From Acidimicrobiales bacterium (GTDB taxonomy: Bacteria; Actinomycetota; Acidimicrobiia; Acidimicrobiales; Iamiaceae): a DNA stretch of 64,000 nt. The stretch's first letter is position 1. The number at the start of each line of letters is the position of its first letter. Positions 1 through 7,046 of this stretch are shown here, piece by piece. The stretch spans positions 62,001 through 126,000 of the forward strand of contig JAUJOW010000001.1 of the NCBI GenBank assembly GCA_030447445.1, written 5' to 3'. Under the pieces are notes generated by a model. That model was not told where the DNA came from. It ran no database searches and was given only the letters and a program-made list of their open reading frames with translations. A program made the position numbers and the translations under genes.

Positions 1-47
1 AAGCCGAGCAGCGGGGCCACCAGGCCTGAGACCGTGTGCAACGCGGC

Positions 48-74
48 GGGGGTCCGTCCGAGGGACGGACCCCC
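48..74 (-). terminator. Intrinsic terminator after the sigma factor gene
   Basis: A perfect 12-bp inverted repeat (GGGGGTCCGTCC at 48-59 and its complement at 63-74) with a GAG loop lies 7 bp beyond the sigma-gene stop. There is no clear T-run on either side, so termination could work for either strand. Positions 1-47 hold nothing I recognise. Confidence 0.7.
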
Positions 75-81
75 GGTCGCG

Positions 82-837
82 TCAGTCGCTCGGGGCGTCG
101 AGCATGCCCCGGAGGTCGAGGAGGATCCGCCGCAGGAGGCGGGACAGGTAGGACTGGCTGACTCCGATGCGCTGGGCGATCTGCTCCTGGCCGAGCTGCT
201 CGAAGAAGCGCAGCTCGATCACCGTCCGGTCCCGCTCGGGGAGCCGGTCGAGCAACTCGCCGACGAGGAGGCGCTGGTCGACCCGGCCGAAGCCGACGTC
301 GTCGGTGGGGAGGACCTCCTCACCGGAGTTGACGTCCTCCCCGGGTACGGGCCGGGCCAGCGTCGTGGCCGTGCGGGCGGCCCCGGCCTCGAGGGCCTCC
401 AACACGTGGTCGACGGACTCGCCGAGCACCTCGCCCAGCTCCTCGACGGTGGGCGAACGGCCGAGGCGTTGGGTCAGCTCGTCCTCGAACCGGCGCAGCG
501 CCAGGTGGCGCTCCTGGGCCGCCCGGGGCGGGCGCACCGCCCAGGCCCGATCTCTGAACCACCGCTTGAGCTCTCCGTCGACGGTCCGGCTGGCAAAGGT
601 CGAGAACTCGACGCCGGCCTCGGGGTCGAAGCGGTCCACAGCCCGGATCATGGCCAGCAAGGCGGTCTGGCGCAGGTCCTCCACGGGCACACCTCGGCTT
701 GCGTAGCGGGCGGCGTAGTGGTCGGCCACCTGGAGGTACTGCTCGACCAGCTCGTTGCGGAGGCGGCGGTCACCGGTGCGCTGGTACTCGCGGAAGCGTT
801 CGAGCGTCGCCGACCCGCCGGGAGCGGGCCCGCTCAC
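82..837 (-). CDS. sigF: RNA polymerase sigma factor, SigB/SigF subfamily
   Basis: A 251-residue group 3 sigma-70 factor that directs RNA polymerase to stress or developmental promoters. Region 2 is visible near residues 30-95 (EDLRQTALLAMIRAVDRFDP, then FSTFASRTVDGELKRWFRD). Region 3 follows (RSPTVEELGEVLG), and region 4 with its helix-turn-helix is near the C-terminus (LPERDRTVIELRFFE, then GVSQSYLSRLLRR). Length is normal for the subfamily. The start is GTG at 837, overlapping the anti-sigma stop as GTGA, so the two are translationally coupled. A strong hairpin terminates the operon. The partner gene and the SigF-like promoter on nearby csbD support a general-stress role. Confidence 0.93.
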   Translation of the reverse strand: MSGPAPGGSATLERFREYQRTGDRRLRNELVEQYLQVADHYAARYASRGVPVEDLRQTALLAMIRAVDRFDPEAGVEFSTFASRTVDGELKRWFRDRAWAVRPPRAAQERHLALRRFEDELTQRLGRSPTVEELGEVLGESVDHVLEALEAGAARTATTLARPVPGEDVNSGEEVLPTDDVGFGRVDQRLLVGELLDRLPERDRTVIELRFFEQLGQEQIAQRIGVSQSYLSRLLRRILLDLRGMLDAPSD

Positions 838-1253
838 CCCGAGGCGCTCCCCCGGTGCTTGGTCAGCCGGAAGCAGGCCCGGCCGGTGGCGCTGCGCTCG
901 ACGGCGTAGTCGTCGGCCACCAGGTCCAAGAGCTCACGGGCCACGGCATGCAGCTCCGGGGTAGCACCGGTGCCGCCGACGACCTCACCGCTGACGAGGA
1001 TCGACTCGCCGTCGGAGCGGAAGGCCAGCTCGAGCACGGTGCCGGGCTCGTCTCCCTCGATCAACACCGCCGCCAGCTCGTCCACCGCCACCCGGACATC
1101 CTCGATGTCCTGCAGCGAGAAACCGAGATCCACGGCGATGGTCGCCGCCGTCATGCGGGCCAAGCGCAGGAGGCGGGGTTCGGCTGGGATCGTCAACCGG
1201 ATCGGGTACGGGTCGGCATCGGTGAGCTCCACCGATTCCGCGGACCCGGTCAT
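834..1253 (-). CDS. rsbW: Anti-sigma factor, RsbW-type ATP-binding kinase
   Basis: A GHKL-fold serine kinase of about 139 residues that would bind and hold the adjacent sigma factor until an unphosphorylated STAS antagonist releases it. The N-box region is visible as DIEDVRVAVDELAAVLIEG (Asp/Glu/Asn-type ATP pocket, although the usual Asn is replaced by Ala-Val), and the C-terminus carries GRACFRLTK. The family role is established; the partner is inferred from the 4-bp overlap with the sigma gene. No STAS anti-anti-sigma gene lies in the window. The start is uncertain: ATG at 1253 is chosen, while GTG at 1280 is also open and would add nine residues. Confidence 0.85.
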   Translation of the reverse strand: MTGSAESVELTDADPYPIRLTIPAEPRLLRLARMTAATIAVDLGFSLQDIEDVRVAVDELAAVLIEGDEPGTVLELAFRSDGESILVSGEVVGGTGATPELHAVARELLDLVADDYAVERSATGRACFRLTKHRGSASG

Positions 1254-1317
1254 GGCTGCGCTCTCGACGGCCGACCCCACGGGCCCGCGAACGGTCCCAA
1301 GGAGGACCAGCGCCCGC

Positions 1318-1389
1318 TCACTGGCCGATCTGGCCCTCGCCCGGGACGTCGCCGTCAGTGGCGGCAGGGGTGGTCGACGGATCGCTCAT
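1318..1389 (-). CDS. Possible 23-residue leader or small protein before rsbW-sigF
   Basis: An ATG at 1389 is preceded by a good ribosome site (GAGGAG with 8 bp spacing) and opens a 23-codon frame ending in TGA at 1318. The peptide starts MSDPSTTPAATDG and ends GQIGQ; it is acidic, Pro/Thr-rich, and has no membrane segment. It sits between the dispersed repeat copy 1 and rsbW, on the same strand. The strong ribosome site is the main argument that it is translated. It matches nothing I know; it could be a leader peptide or simply mark a decayed gene start. Confidence 0.4.
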   Translation of the reverse strand: MSDPSTTPAATDGDVPGEGQIGQ

Positions 1390-1400
1390 GCAGGCAGCTC

Positions 1401-1506
1401 CTCTTAGAGGTTGCGCGGATAGGTCACGTCGTGTCTCCGAAACCGGTGCGGCTTCGCCGCAGCACGCGCCGTGCTTGATGGAGGCCTCGCCTATCGGCTC
1501 GGCCTC
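1401..1506 (-). repeat. Dispersed 106-bp repeat, copy 1
   Basis: Near-identical to 25083-25188 and 38752-38859. Read on the minus strand it begins with outer arms GAGGCC/GGCCTC enclosing GCC-GATA-GGC, with a GA/GA internal loop. A CACG/CGTG hairpin, a GCGGC-GAA-GCCGC hairpin and an AACCTCT end follow. It lies between csbD and the small ORF ahead of rsbW, all on the minus strand, so it could be a csbD 3' UTR or the leader of the sigma operon. It is non-coding: the other copies contain indels. Confidence 0.85.
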
Positions 1507-1586
1507 TTGGTCCTGCGTCGAAAAGCGCCCGGGGCCGGCCGATGCGGGCGAGTTCGGCCGGCCCCGAGGCGAATGGGAAAGCTGTG

Positions 1587-1778
1587 TCAGCGGCGGGTGA
1601 ACCTGTTCTTGAGCTTGTCGACTGCGCCCGCCGCCTTGTCCTTGGCGCCTTCGAGCTTCTGCTTGGCGTCGCCGCCGGTGCGGTCGGCCTTCCCCTCACG
1701 CTGCAGGCCCTTGTCGCCGCTGAGATCGCCAGCCGCCTCCTTGAACTTTCCCTTGGCCTTGTCGGTGCTACCGCTCAT
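1587..1778 (-). CDS. csbD: CsbD family stress protein
   Basis: A 63-residue, highly charged, Lys/Ala/Gly-rich protein. It has the CsbD pattern DKAKGKFKEAAGDLSGDK followed by a second repeat-like half (GDAKQKLEGAKDKAAGAVDKL). The biochemical role of the family is unknown. In Bacillus, CsbD is part of the SigB stress regulon. Here it has a SigF-like promoter, a GAGGAG ribosome site 7 bp before ATG, and lies 0.5 kb upstream of a SigF-type sigma gene on the same strand, which supports stress control. Confidence 0.92.
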   Translation of the reverse strand: MSGSTDKAKGKFKEAAGDLSGDKGLQREGKADRTGGDAKQKLEGAKDKAAGAVDKLKNRFTRR

Positions 1779-1810
1779 GTGGACTCCTCAGGGTGTGGTC
1801 AGATGGAGAT

Positions 1811-1836
1811 GTACCCGAGGGTACGGCCGGCAGAAC
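1811..1836 (-). promoter_or_regulatory. SigF/SigB-type promoter of csbD
   Basis: On the minus strand, GTTCT (1836-1832), a 15-bp spacer and GGGTAC (1816-1811) match the GTTT-N15-17-GGGTAT pattern of SigF/SigB promoters. The start point would be near 1803, leaving about 25 nt of leader with a GAGGAG ribosome site before csbD. GTACCC-TC-GGGTAC (1811-1824) is also a perfect palindrome. Confidence 0.6.
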
Positions 1837-1871
1837 GTCCTGGGGACGGCCCACACCGACACGCAGGGGCC

Positions 1872-1877
1872 TACCGT
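1872..1877 (+). promoter_or_regulatory. -10 box (TACCGT) for a leaderless transcript
   Basis: TACCGT ends 7 bp before the ATG of the small membrane protein at 1885. No ribosome site fits, so a leaderless message is likely. Confidence 0.5.
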
Positions 1878-1884
1878 GGGGGCG

Positions 1885-2085
1885 ATGGCCCTCCCCGACA
1901 AGCGCCGTGACGGATCGCTCGTGGCCGGTGTCGTCCTCGGGGCGGTGGGGGTCCTCGTCCTGGTGGTGGTCGTGCAGGCCGTGCTGGGCGCGGTGTTCGG
2001 CTTCGCGGTCGGGGTGGCCAAGCTGGTGGTGCTCGTGGTCGTGGTCGGCGCCGTGCTCCGACTCGTGGCCAGCCGCCTCGGCTGA
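1885..2085 (+). CDS. Small two-helix membrane protein
   Basis: A 66-residue protein with a short charged N-terminus (MALPDKRRDG). Two hydrophobic segments follow, at about residues 12-32 and 40-60, rich in Val/Leu/Gly, with a basic C-terminus (RLVASRLG). Both helices read as membrane-spanning. No catalytic motif is visible and I do not recognise a family. It is divergent from csbD and has its own -10 box, so it may be a single-gene unit. The start is fixed by the leaderless-type spacing and by the length of a complete first helix. Confidence 0.6.
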   Translation: MALPDKRRDGSLVAGVVLGAVGVLVLVVVVQAVLGAVFGFAVGVAKLVVLVVVVGAVLRLVASRLG

Positions 2086-2151
2086 GCCACGTCCACCGAC
2101 CCCACCCACCACCCTGGCGGCGTCGCTCCGCGACACCGTCACCGCGACCGG

Positions 2152-3393
2152 TCAGCGGCGGAGCAGGTCCTTGGCGATGTGGGTGATCTGGATCTCGTCG
2201 GTGCCGGCGTAGATCTGCAGGACCTTGGCATCACGGGCCAGCTGCTCGACCCGGAACTCGCTCATGTAGCCGTTGCCCCCGAAGAGCTGGACGGCCTCCA
2301 AGGCCACCTCCGTGGCGGCGCGAGCCGAGTAGAGCTTCATGGCCGAGGCCTCGGCGAGGGTCATCGGGCGACCGGCGGCGGACATCTCCACGGTGCGGAA
2401 GACGAGGTTCTCGACGTTGAGCCGGGCCACCTCCATCCGGGCCAGCTTGTCCTGGATGAGCTGGAACCGGCCGATCGGCTGGCCGAACTGCACCCGGTCC
2501 TTGGCGTAGGCCACCGACAGCTCGAGGCACTCCTGGATGATCCCGAGCGCCATCGCCGCCACGCCCGAACGCTCCTGTTGGAACGTGGTCTTGGCCCCCT
2601 CCCGGCCCCCGGAGACGACATCCTCGGTCTCGCCGATGAGCCGGTCGCGGCCGACCCGCACGTCGGTGAGGAACAGCTCACCGGTGGGCGATGAGTGCAT
2701 CCCCATCTTCCGCAGCGGCTTGGACTGCTCGAGGCCAGCCGTACCCCGTTCGAGGACGAACGACAGGATCGTGCGCTCGGCCGGGGGGTTGCCCTCGTCC
2801 AGCTTGCAGATGAACACGATGGTGTCGGCGTAGGGGCCGTTGGTGATGAACGTCTTGGACCCGTTCAGCAGGTACTCGTCGCCGTCGCGCCGGGCCGAGG
2901 CCTTCATCGACCCGAAGGCATCGGAGCCCGAGTCGGGCTCGGTGATGGCCCACGCACCGACCTTCTCGAGCGTGAGCAGCTCGGGCACCCACCGCTCCTT
3001 CTGGGCGATGGTGCCCTTCGACATGATCGCCGCCGACGTCAGCCCCACGCTGACGCCCATGGCCGTGACCATGCCCGGGCACACCCGGCACAGCTCGATG
3101 ATGGGGATGATGGTCAGGGACGACGCCCCGCCGTCGCCGTCCCGCTTGGGCCGGTCGGGCGGCTGGTCGCCGGCGGCGACGGCATCGGCCACCTGCTTCT
3201 CGAAGGCGATCTGGTTGGCGAAGCGGTCTCGGGCGGCAGCGTCCATGCCGAAGGTGGCGAACAACTTGCGGAGCGTGTCGTAGGGCGGCGTGTCCCCGTG
3301 CTCGAGCTCTTCGAGGTTGGGGCGGATCTCCTTGTCGATGAACTGGCGCACGGCGTCGCGCACCATGAGCTGTTCGTCGCTCCACTCGAACAC
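2152..3393 (-). CDS. Acyl-CoA dehydrogenase
   Basis: A 413-residue FAD enzyme for alpha,beta-dehydrogenation of acyl-CoA or a related thioester in the cytosol. The N-terminal helical domain is followed by the signatures GAWAITEPDSGSDAFG (residues ~150-165) and DEYLLNGSKTFITNG. The C-terminal domain holds AKDRVQFGQPIGRFQ, QLFGGNGYMSEFRVEQLARD and IYAGTDEIQ. The Glu found in the MCAD-type YEGT motif is Ala here, so the catalytic base must be elsewhere, as in isovaleryl- or long-chain-type members, or the substrate is unusual. A roughly 25-residue acidic insert (near residues 65-90) precedes the middle domain. Start GTG at 3393 has AAGGG 8 bp upstream. It is monocistronic, divergent from the gene at 3496. 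Confidence 0.9.
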   Translation of the reverse strand: MFEWSDEQLMVRDAVRQFIDKEIRPNLEELEHGDTPPYDTLRKLFATFGMDAAARDRFANQIAFEKQVADAVAAGDQPPDRPKRDGDGGASSLTIIPIIELCRVCPGMVTAMGVSVGLTSAAIMSKGTIAQKERWVPELLTLEKVGAWAITEPDSGSDAFGSMKASARRDGDEYLLNGSKTFITNGPYADTIVFICKLDEGNPPAERTILSFVLERGTAGLEQSKPLRKMGMHSSPTGELFLTDVRVGRDRLIGETEDVVSGGREGAKTTFQQERSGVAAMALGIIQECLELSVAYAKDRVQFGQPIGRFQLIQDKLARMEVARLNVENLVFRTVEMSAAGRPMTLAEASAMKLYSARAATEVALEAVQLFGGNGYMSEFRVEQLARDAKVLQIYAGTDEIQITHIAKDLLRR

Positions 3394-3481
3394 AGCGTCA
3401 CCCTTCGGCCGGCCGGCGCTCAGCGTCGCGCCGCCTTGACCGGGCGGTCAAGATCGGCTCGGGGCGTTCGACGGTCGCCGG

Positions 3482-3487
3482 TACCCT
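3482..3487 (+). promoter_or_regulatory. -10 box (TACCCT), leaderless type
   Basis: TACCCT ends 8 bp before the ATG at 3496. No ribosome-binding sequence lies between them. Confidence 0.5.
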
Positions 3488-3495
3488 CGCCTCGA

Positions 3496-4446
3496 ATGGC
3501 CGTGTCCTCCGCCGACGTCGACGACGCCGCCGACCGCATCCGGGGCCACGTCCGCCGCACACCGGTGGTCACCTGCGCCTCGCTCGACGCCGCCGCCGGG
3601 GCCAAGGTCTTCCTCAAGTGCGAGCAGCTGCAGCGGGCCGGGGCGTTCAAGTTCCGGGGCGCCACCAACGCCGTGCTGGGCCTCGACGAGGGCGACGTGG
3701 CGCGAGGGGTGGCCTGCCACTCGTCGGGCAACCATGCCCAGGCCTTGGCTCTCGCCGCCCGGATCCGGGGCGTCGCCGCCCACGTCGTCATGCCGGAGGG
3801 GTCCTCAGCGGCGAAGCGGGCGGCGGCGGTGGCCTACGGCGCCCGCATCGTCGTCTGTGAGCCGACCCTGGCGGCGAGGGAGGCGACCCTCGCCGAGGTG
3901 CTCACCGCCACCGGTGCGGTCGAGATCCACCCCTACGACGACGATGGCGTGATCGCCGGGCAGGGCACCGCCGCCCTGGAGCTGTTGGAGGACGCCGGCC
4001 CGCTCGACGTCATCGTGGTCCCTGTCGGCGGAGGAGGGCTGCTGGCCGGGACCGCCTTGGCGGTGGCCGCCCACGGCCACGGCGCGCAGGTCGTCGAGGT
4101 CGAGCCGGCCGGTGCCGACGACGCTGCTCGCTCCTTCCGGACGGGCACCGTCCAGCCGTCGATCGACCCCGACACGGTGGCCGACGGCCTGCGCACCTCC
4201 CTCTCCCCCCGCACGTTCGCCGTCATCGCCGATCACGTATCCGACATCGTCACCGTTGAGGACGCCGCCATCGTGGCGGCGATGCGGTTCGTGTGGGAGC
4301 GGGCGAAGCTGGTCATCGAGGCGAGCGCCGCCGTACCGGTGGCGGCGCTGATGGGCCGGCTGGTGGACGGTGAGCGGGTCGGCGTGGTCCTGTCGGGCGG
4401 CAACGTGGACCTCGACCACCTGCCTTGGCTCCCCCCGAGTTCGTGA
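3496..4446 (+). CDS. Threonine/serine dehydratase-like PLP enzyme
   Basis: A 316-residue fold-type II PLP enzyme that would deaminate threonine or serine to the 2-oxo acid plus ammonia. The PLP lysine lies in GAFKFRGATNAV (residues ~50-60), the Asn in HSSGNHAQALALAA, and the phosphate-binding loop is VPVGGGGLLAGTA near residue 178. The C-terminal VLSGGNVDL is typical. It lacks a regulatory ACT domain, so it is of the short catabolic or racemase-like size; serine racemase and 3-hydroxyaspartate dehydratase remain possible. The upstream frame stays open for hundreds of bases, but the ATG at 3496 gives the normal N-terminus and follows a -10 box. Confidence 0.88.
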   Translation: MAVSSADVDDAADRIRGHVRRTPVVTCASLDAAAGAKVFLKCEQLQRAGAFKFRGATNAVLGLDEGDVARGVACHSSGNHAQALALAARIRGVAAHVVMPEGSSAAKRAAAVAYGARIVVCEPTLAAREATLAEVLTATGAVEIHPYDDDGVIAGQGTAALELLEDAGPLDVIVVPVGGGGLLAGTALAVAAHGHGAQVVEVEPAGADDAARSFRTGTVQPSIDPDTVADGLRTSLSPRTFAVIADHVSDIVTVEDAAIVAAMRFVWERAKLVIEASAAVPVAALMGRLVDGERVGVVLSGGNVDLDHLPWLPPSS

Positions 4447-4534
4447 TGGCGGCACCGGTGCCCTCACCACGCCCGAGGAGGCAAGCTCATCGGTGCCACA
4501 GGGCAGCCAGGAGGCACCAACCGCGGCACGTCGT

Positions 4535-4918
4535 CTACGACGTCGGGCCCGAGCCGGTTGGGGCGGCATCGTCCTGGCTCGCCCGGCGGCGGGGCCGAAC
4601 CGAGATGACGAACCGGCAGTGGGTCGCGACGCGGTCGGAGCGCTCCTCGACGACGTCGACGGGGACCTCGACCTCGATCGGCTCCCCGTCCTCGAGTTGG
4701 GTCCTGATGTCCTCGAACCGCTCAGGGTCCAGCGCACCGGTGGCCACCACCGGGCCCTGCGCGGGCGCCCGGTACTGGTTGTGGTTGAGGTGGACCGGCT
4801 TCGGGTCGAGGCGGATCACGGCTCTGCCGGCGTCGGCTTCCTCCGCCTCGATGCCGAGGAACTGGATCCACTGCATCTCGGTCATCGCCTCGATCGAACC
4901 TTCGGGCATCTCGGGCAT
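4535..4918 (-). CDS. PaaI/DUF4442-like hotdog protein lacking its central helix
   Basis: A 127-residue protein. The first part (MQWIQFLGIEAEEADAGRAV, then HLNHN) matches the beginning of a hotdog thioesterase. The second part (QYRAPAQGPVVATGAL, then EVEVPVDVVEERSDRVATHC) matches the distal strands. The stretch normally between them, with the GGxxxxLxD/E active-site helix (about 40 residues), is absent and the junction HLNHN-QYRAP is in frame. Thioesterase activity is therefore doubtful. The start ATG at 4918 has AGGGAG 7 bp upstream; an ATG at 5008 is open but lacks a ribosome site. The gene is convergent with the dehydratase-like gene. Confidence 0.6.
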   Translation of the reverse strand: MPEMPEGSIEAMTEMQWIQFLGIEAEEADAGRAVIRLDPKPVHLNHNQYRAPAQGPVVATGALDPERFEDIRTQLEDGEPIEVEVPVDVVEERSDRVATHCRFVISVRPRRRASQDDAAPTGSGPTS

Positions 4919-5053
4919 GGACGCTCCCTTGGACGAGTCGGCGGGTGAACCGCTGGCGCCCTCGGCCCGCAGCTCGAGGTTCCGCCGAGCACGAACGGTA
5001 TTCCGCACATCGAACGTCGGCGGCGTGGTGCCGGTGTGCCACCGGCACCTCGG

Positions 5054-5464
5054 CTACGGGAGCGATGGGAGGTGAACGGAGCCGGCATCGGTTCGGTGGA
5101 AGCCGCAGGCGTCGAAGTAGAAGCGCGCAAGCTCCGGGTCGAAGTCGACGTGGAGCCACTCGCAACCGGCGGCCTTCGCGTGGATGACAGCCCGGCGCAC
5201 CACCTCGGTCCCGATGCCACGGTGCTGTTCGCTGCCCCGTGTCTTCGTGTCGATCAGGAAGGCATGATCGCCCCCGTCCCAGGCGACGTTCACGAAGCCC
5301 ACCAGCGCTCCGTCGCCGCGGCGGGCCGCCACCCAACCCAGGCTGTGCGGTCTTATCTGATCCCACCAGCCGGCGACAGCGTCGCCGCCGTACGACTCGA
5401 CGAGGTTGACCATCTCGTCGTCGGTCACCGGCCCACGCCACGTGTAGGAGATCGCATCCGTCAC
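5054..5464 (-). CDS. GNAT family N-acetyltransferase
   Basis: About 136 residues with the GNAT core. A GALVGFVNVAWDGGDHAFLID strand pair precedes the acetyl-CoA loop EQHRGIGTEVVRRAV (Q/RxxGxG/A) and the C-terminal FYFDACGFHRTDAG. The acceptor substrate is unknown. The frame is open back to 5647, but GTG at 5464 gives a normal GNAT N-terminus and has GAGG 8 bp upstream. An inverted repeat, CCCTGCAG at 5465-5472 and CTGCAGGG at 5494-5501, lies against this start and could be an operator. The 5465-5678 gap contains no other recognisable gene. Confidence 0.75.
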   Translation of the reverse strand: MTDAISYTWRGPVTDDEMVNLVESYGGDAVAGWWDQIRPHSLGWVAARRGDGALVGFVNVAWDGGDHAFLIDTKTRGSEQHRGIGTEVVRRAVIHAKAAGCEWLHVDFDPELARFYFDACGFHRTDAGSVHLPSLP

Positions 5465-5678
5465 CCCTGCAGCCTCGTCGATGACGTTGTGCCCTGCAGG
5501 GCGTCCCGCTGGTCGCCGCCTACGCTCACGGTGCAGCCACGGCCGGGAAACGGACGCCAGCGCACAACGAACGAACAGGGCGAGGCCGGAGCGCGTTTCC
5601 GCGACCCGCAGGGCCTGAGTCAACGGACGTCGAGCTACCGACATCACATCGGAACACCCCTATCGCCGGATCGTGAGG

Positions 5679-6101
5679 TCAGGGGTCGGGCAACTCGGAG
5701 GGACACGTGATCTCGATCTCACTGACGGTCTTGGCGAAGTCGGAAGAGTTGTTCGTGATGAACCGATCAGCTCCGGCCGCGACGGCTGTCGCGAGATGGA
5801 CGGCGTCGGCGGCGCGGAGCCCGTACGACGCCCCGAGGGCGGCCGCGAGCTCGGCGGTGGTCTCATCTGTAGGCCGTAGATCGAGTCGCGCGAGCAGCGC
5901 TGCGAGTGCTTCGAGCTCAGCCTCCGCACCGTCGCGCATCGGCTTCGTCAGCAACTCGGGTATGAGAAGTACCGACCCCGTCCCGGCAACCGATCCGGTG
6001 GTTGCCGGCGGCTCGCGGGGGAACAGCGCTCGTACTCGGCGGCCCAGCACGTGGTCGGGGACGACGGCGTAGATCAGCACGTCAGCGTCGAAGGCGTCCA
6101 T
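5679..6101 (-). CDS. vapC: PIN-domain ribonuclease toxin (VapC family)
   Basis: A 140-residue PIN domain, predicted Mg2+-dependent endoribonuclease toxin. Acidic residues expected of the active site are visible: FDADVLIYA (Asp ~5), PELLTKPMRDGAEAE (Glu ~50), LRAADAVHLATAV (Asp ~97) and RFITNNSSDF (Asp ~118). The gene follows its antitoxin by 14 bp and shares its promoter. The region has visibly lower G+C than its neighbours, consistent with acquisition by transfer. RNA target unknown. Confidence 0.88.
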   Translation of the reverse strand: MDAFDADVLIYAVVPDHVLGRRVRALFPREPPATTGSVAGTGSVLLIPELLTKPMRDGAEAELEALAALLARLDLRPTDETTAELAAALGASYGLRAADAVHLATAVAAGADRFITNNSSDFAKTVSEIEITCPSELPDP

Positions 6102-6115
6102 CGCCTGGCCGAAGG

Positions 6116-6406
6116 TCAGCGAGCTGCGCGTGCCGCGTCGACATCGGCGACGAGCTGCGTGGCGCGCTCAGGGGTCACCATCGGGGCGTCGTCGAGGCGA
6201 CCGGCGCGGCCGCGCTGGAGGAGCGCGCGCAGGCGTTCCGCATCGGCGAGGGCTCTATCCGCCCGTCGCACACGGATCGCGTCAGGTCTCACGACCACCG
6301 CAACCGCTTCACCGTGGCGCGTGATGGTGACCTCCTCGCCAGCGAGGACGCGATCAAGGATCTCGGGAAGGGCGGCCCGCGCCTGGCTGACGGACATCGT
6401 CGACAC
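6116..6406 (-). CDS. Phd/YefM-type antitoxin
   Basis: A 96-residue antitoxin for the downstream PIN toxin. The N-terminal half is the Phd/YefM DNA-binding fold (MSVSQARAALPEILDRVLAG, then EEVTITRHGEAVAVVV). The C-terminal half is charged and helical (RADRALADAERLRALLQRG) and would wrap the toxin. ATG at 6406 is used; the internal Met at residue 4 is equally plausible. It probably represses its own promoter through the palindrome at 6425-6440. Confidence 0.87.
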   Translation of the reverse strand: MSTMSVSQARAALPEILDRVLAGEEVTITRHGEAVAVVVRPDAIRVRRADRALADAERLRALLQRGRAGRLDDAPMVTPERATQLVADVDAARAAR

Positions 6407-6412
6407 GAGCCG

Positions 6413-6441
6413 ATGTTACAACGGTGTACATGGGCGTACAA
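6413..6441 (-). promoter_or_regulatory. Toxin-antitoxin promoter with overlapping operator
   Basis: On the minus strand TTGTAC (6441-6436), 17 bp and TAACAT (6418-6413) form a good sigma-70 promoter, 7 bp from the antitoxin ATG. A palindrome TGTAC-N6-GTACA (6425-6440) covers the -35 box and spacer, as expected for autorepression. Confidence 0.65.
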
Positions 6442-6503
6442 TACCGCTGCGATTCGGAACCGCTGCCCCCGGACGCCGGGAGGGTGCGACGACGCCGGTC
6501 GGC

Positions 6504-7046
6504 TTACTCGATCGAGCACCCACGGATATCACCCAGGTGGTGGAGCCCCTCGTGCGCGGCTTGCCGCATCAGCCACCGTGCCGTTCGCTCCTCGCCCGGC
6601 AGCCTGCGAGCGATCCGCTCCCATGTTCCCTGCGTGTTCCTCGCCGCCTCGTCGAGCAATCCAGCGACGTTGTCGACGAGCTCTGCCAGGACCGGGCGAA
6701 GCGCGCGCTGGTTGTACCGGAAGCGCACGACGCGGAGGTCGTTGAGCATCGGCTCCAAGATGGGCGTGTCTTCGACCCGCGTCCGGTAGAGGCGGATCGT
6801 GTAGACGGCGTAGACGTCGCGGACGTGACAGACGTACTCGAGCGGGGACCACGTGCCGTCGCTCGGACGGGTCCTGAGCTGCTCGTCGGACAATGCGACC
6901 ACGGCGTCTTCCACGCGCTGAGGAACGGTTCGGATGACGTCCATCGCCGCGTCCACCGAGATCGACGCGTACGCGAACCTGCACTTCGCGCACCGGTGCT
7001 CCTCGTCGGGAAGCGGTGGCAGTGAGTGCGGCACGCCTCCAATCAT
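6504..7046 (-). CDS. DinB family protein
   Basis: A 180-residue four-helix DinB/YfiT-type protein. Helix 1 ends in VEDAVVALSDEQLRTRPSDG; WSPLEYVCHVRDVYAVYTIR supplies the first metal His, and RQAAHEGLHHLGDIRGC the C-terminal His pair. In actinobacteria this fold includes mycothiol-dependent enzymes; the substrate here is unknown. An N-terminal CRFAY segment with paired Cys (HRCAKC) precedes the domain. The frame is open to 7166; the ATG at 7046 is chosen because upstream residues look non-coding. The 174 bp before the tRNA contain nothing recognisable. Confidence 0.8.
   Translation of the reverse strand: MIGGVPHSLPPLPDEEHRCAKCRFAYASISVDAAMDVIRTVPQRVEDAVVALSDEQLRTRPSDGTWSPLEYVCHVRDVYAVYTIRLYRTRVEDTPILEPMLNDLRVVRFRYNQRALRPVLAELVDNVAGLLDEAARNTQGTWERIARRLPGEERTARWLMRQAAHEGLHHLGDIRGCSIE

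Noticed and set aside
1401-1506. Repeat as a cobalamin or c-di-GMP riboswitch
   Set aside because: A GCCACTG string in copy 3 recalls the B12 box, but it is absent from copies 1 and 2 and the rest of the consensus is missing.
2695-3495. Long plus-strand extension upstream of the dehydratase-like gene
   Set aside because: It is antisense to the acyl-CoA dehydrogenase, and the family N-terminus begins at 3496 just after a -10 box.
5465-5647. N-terminal extension of the GNAT protein
   Set aside because: The extra residues are Arg-rich and GNAT-unlike, and an inverted repeat with a ribosome site favours the GTG at 5464.
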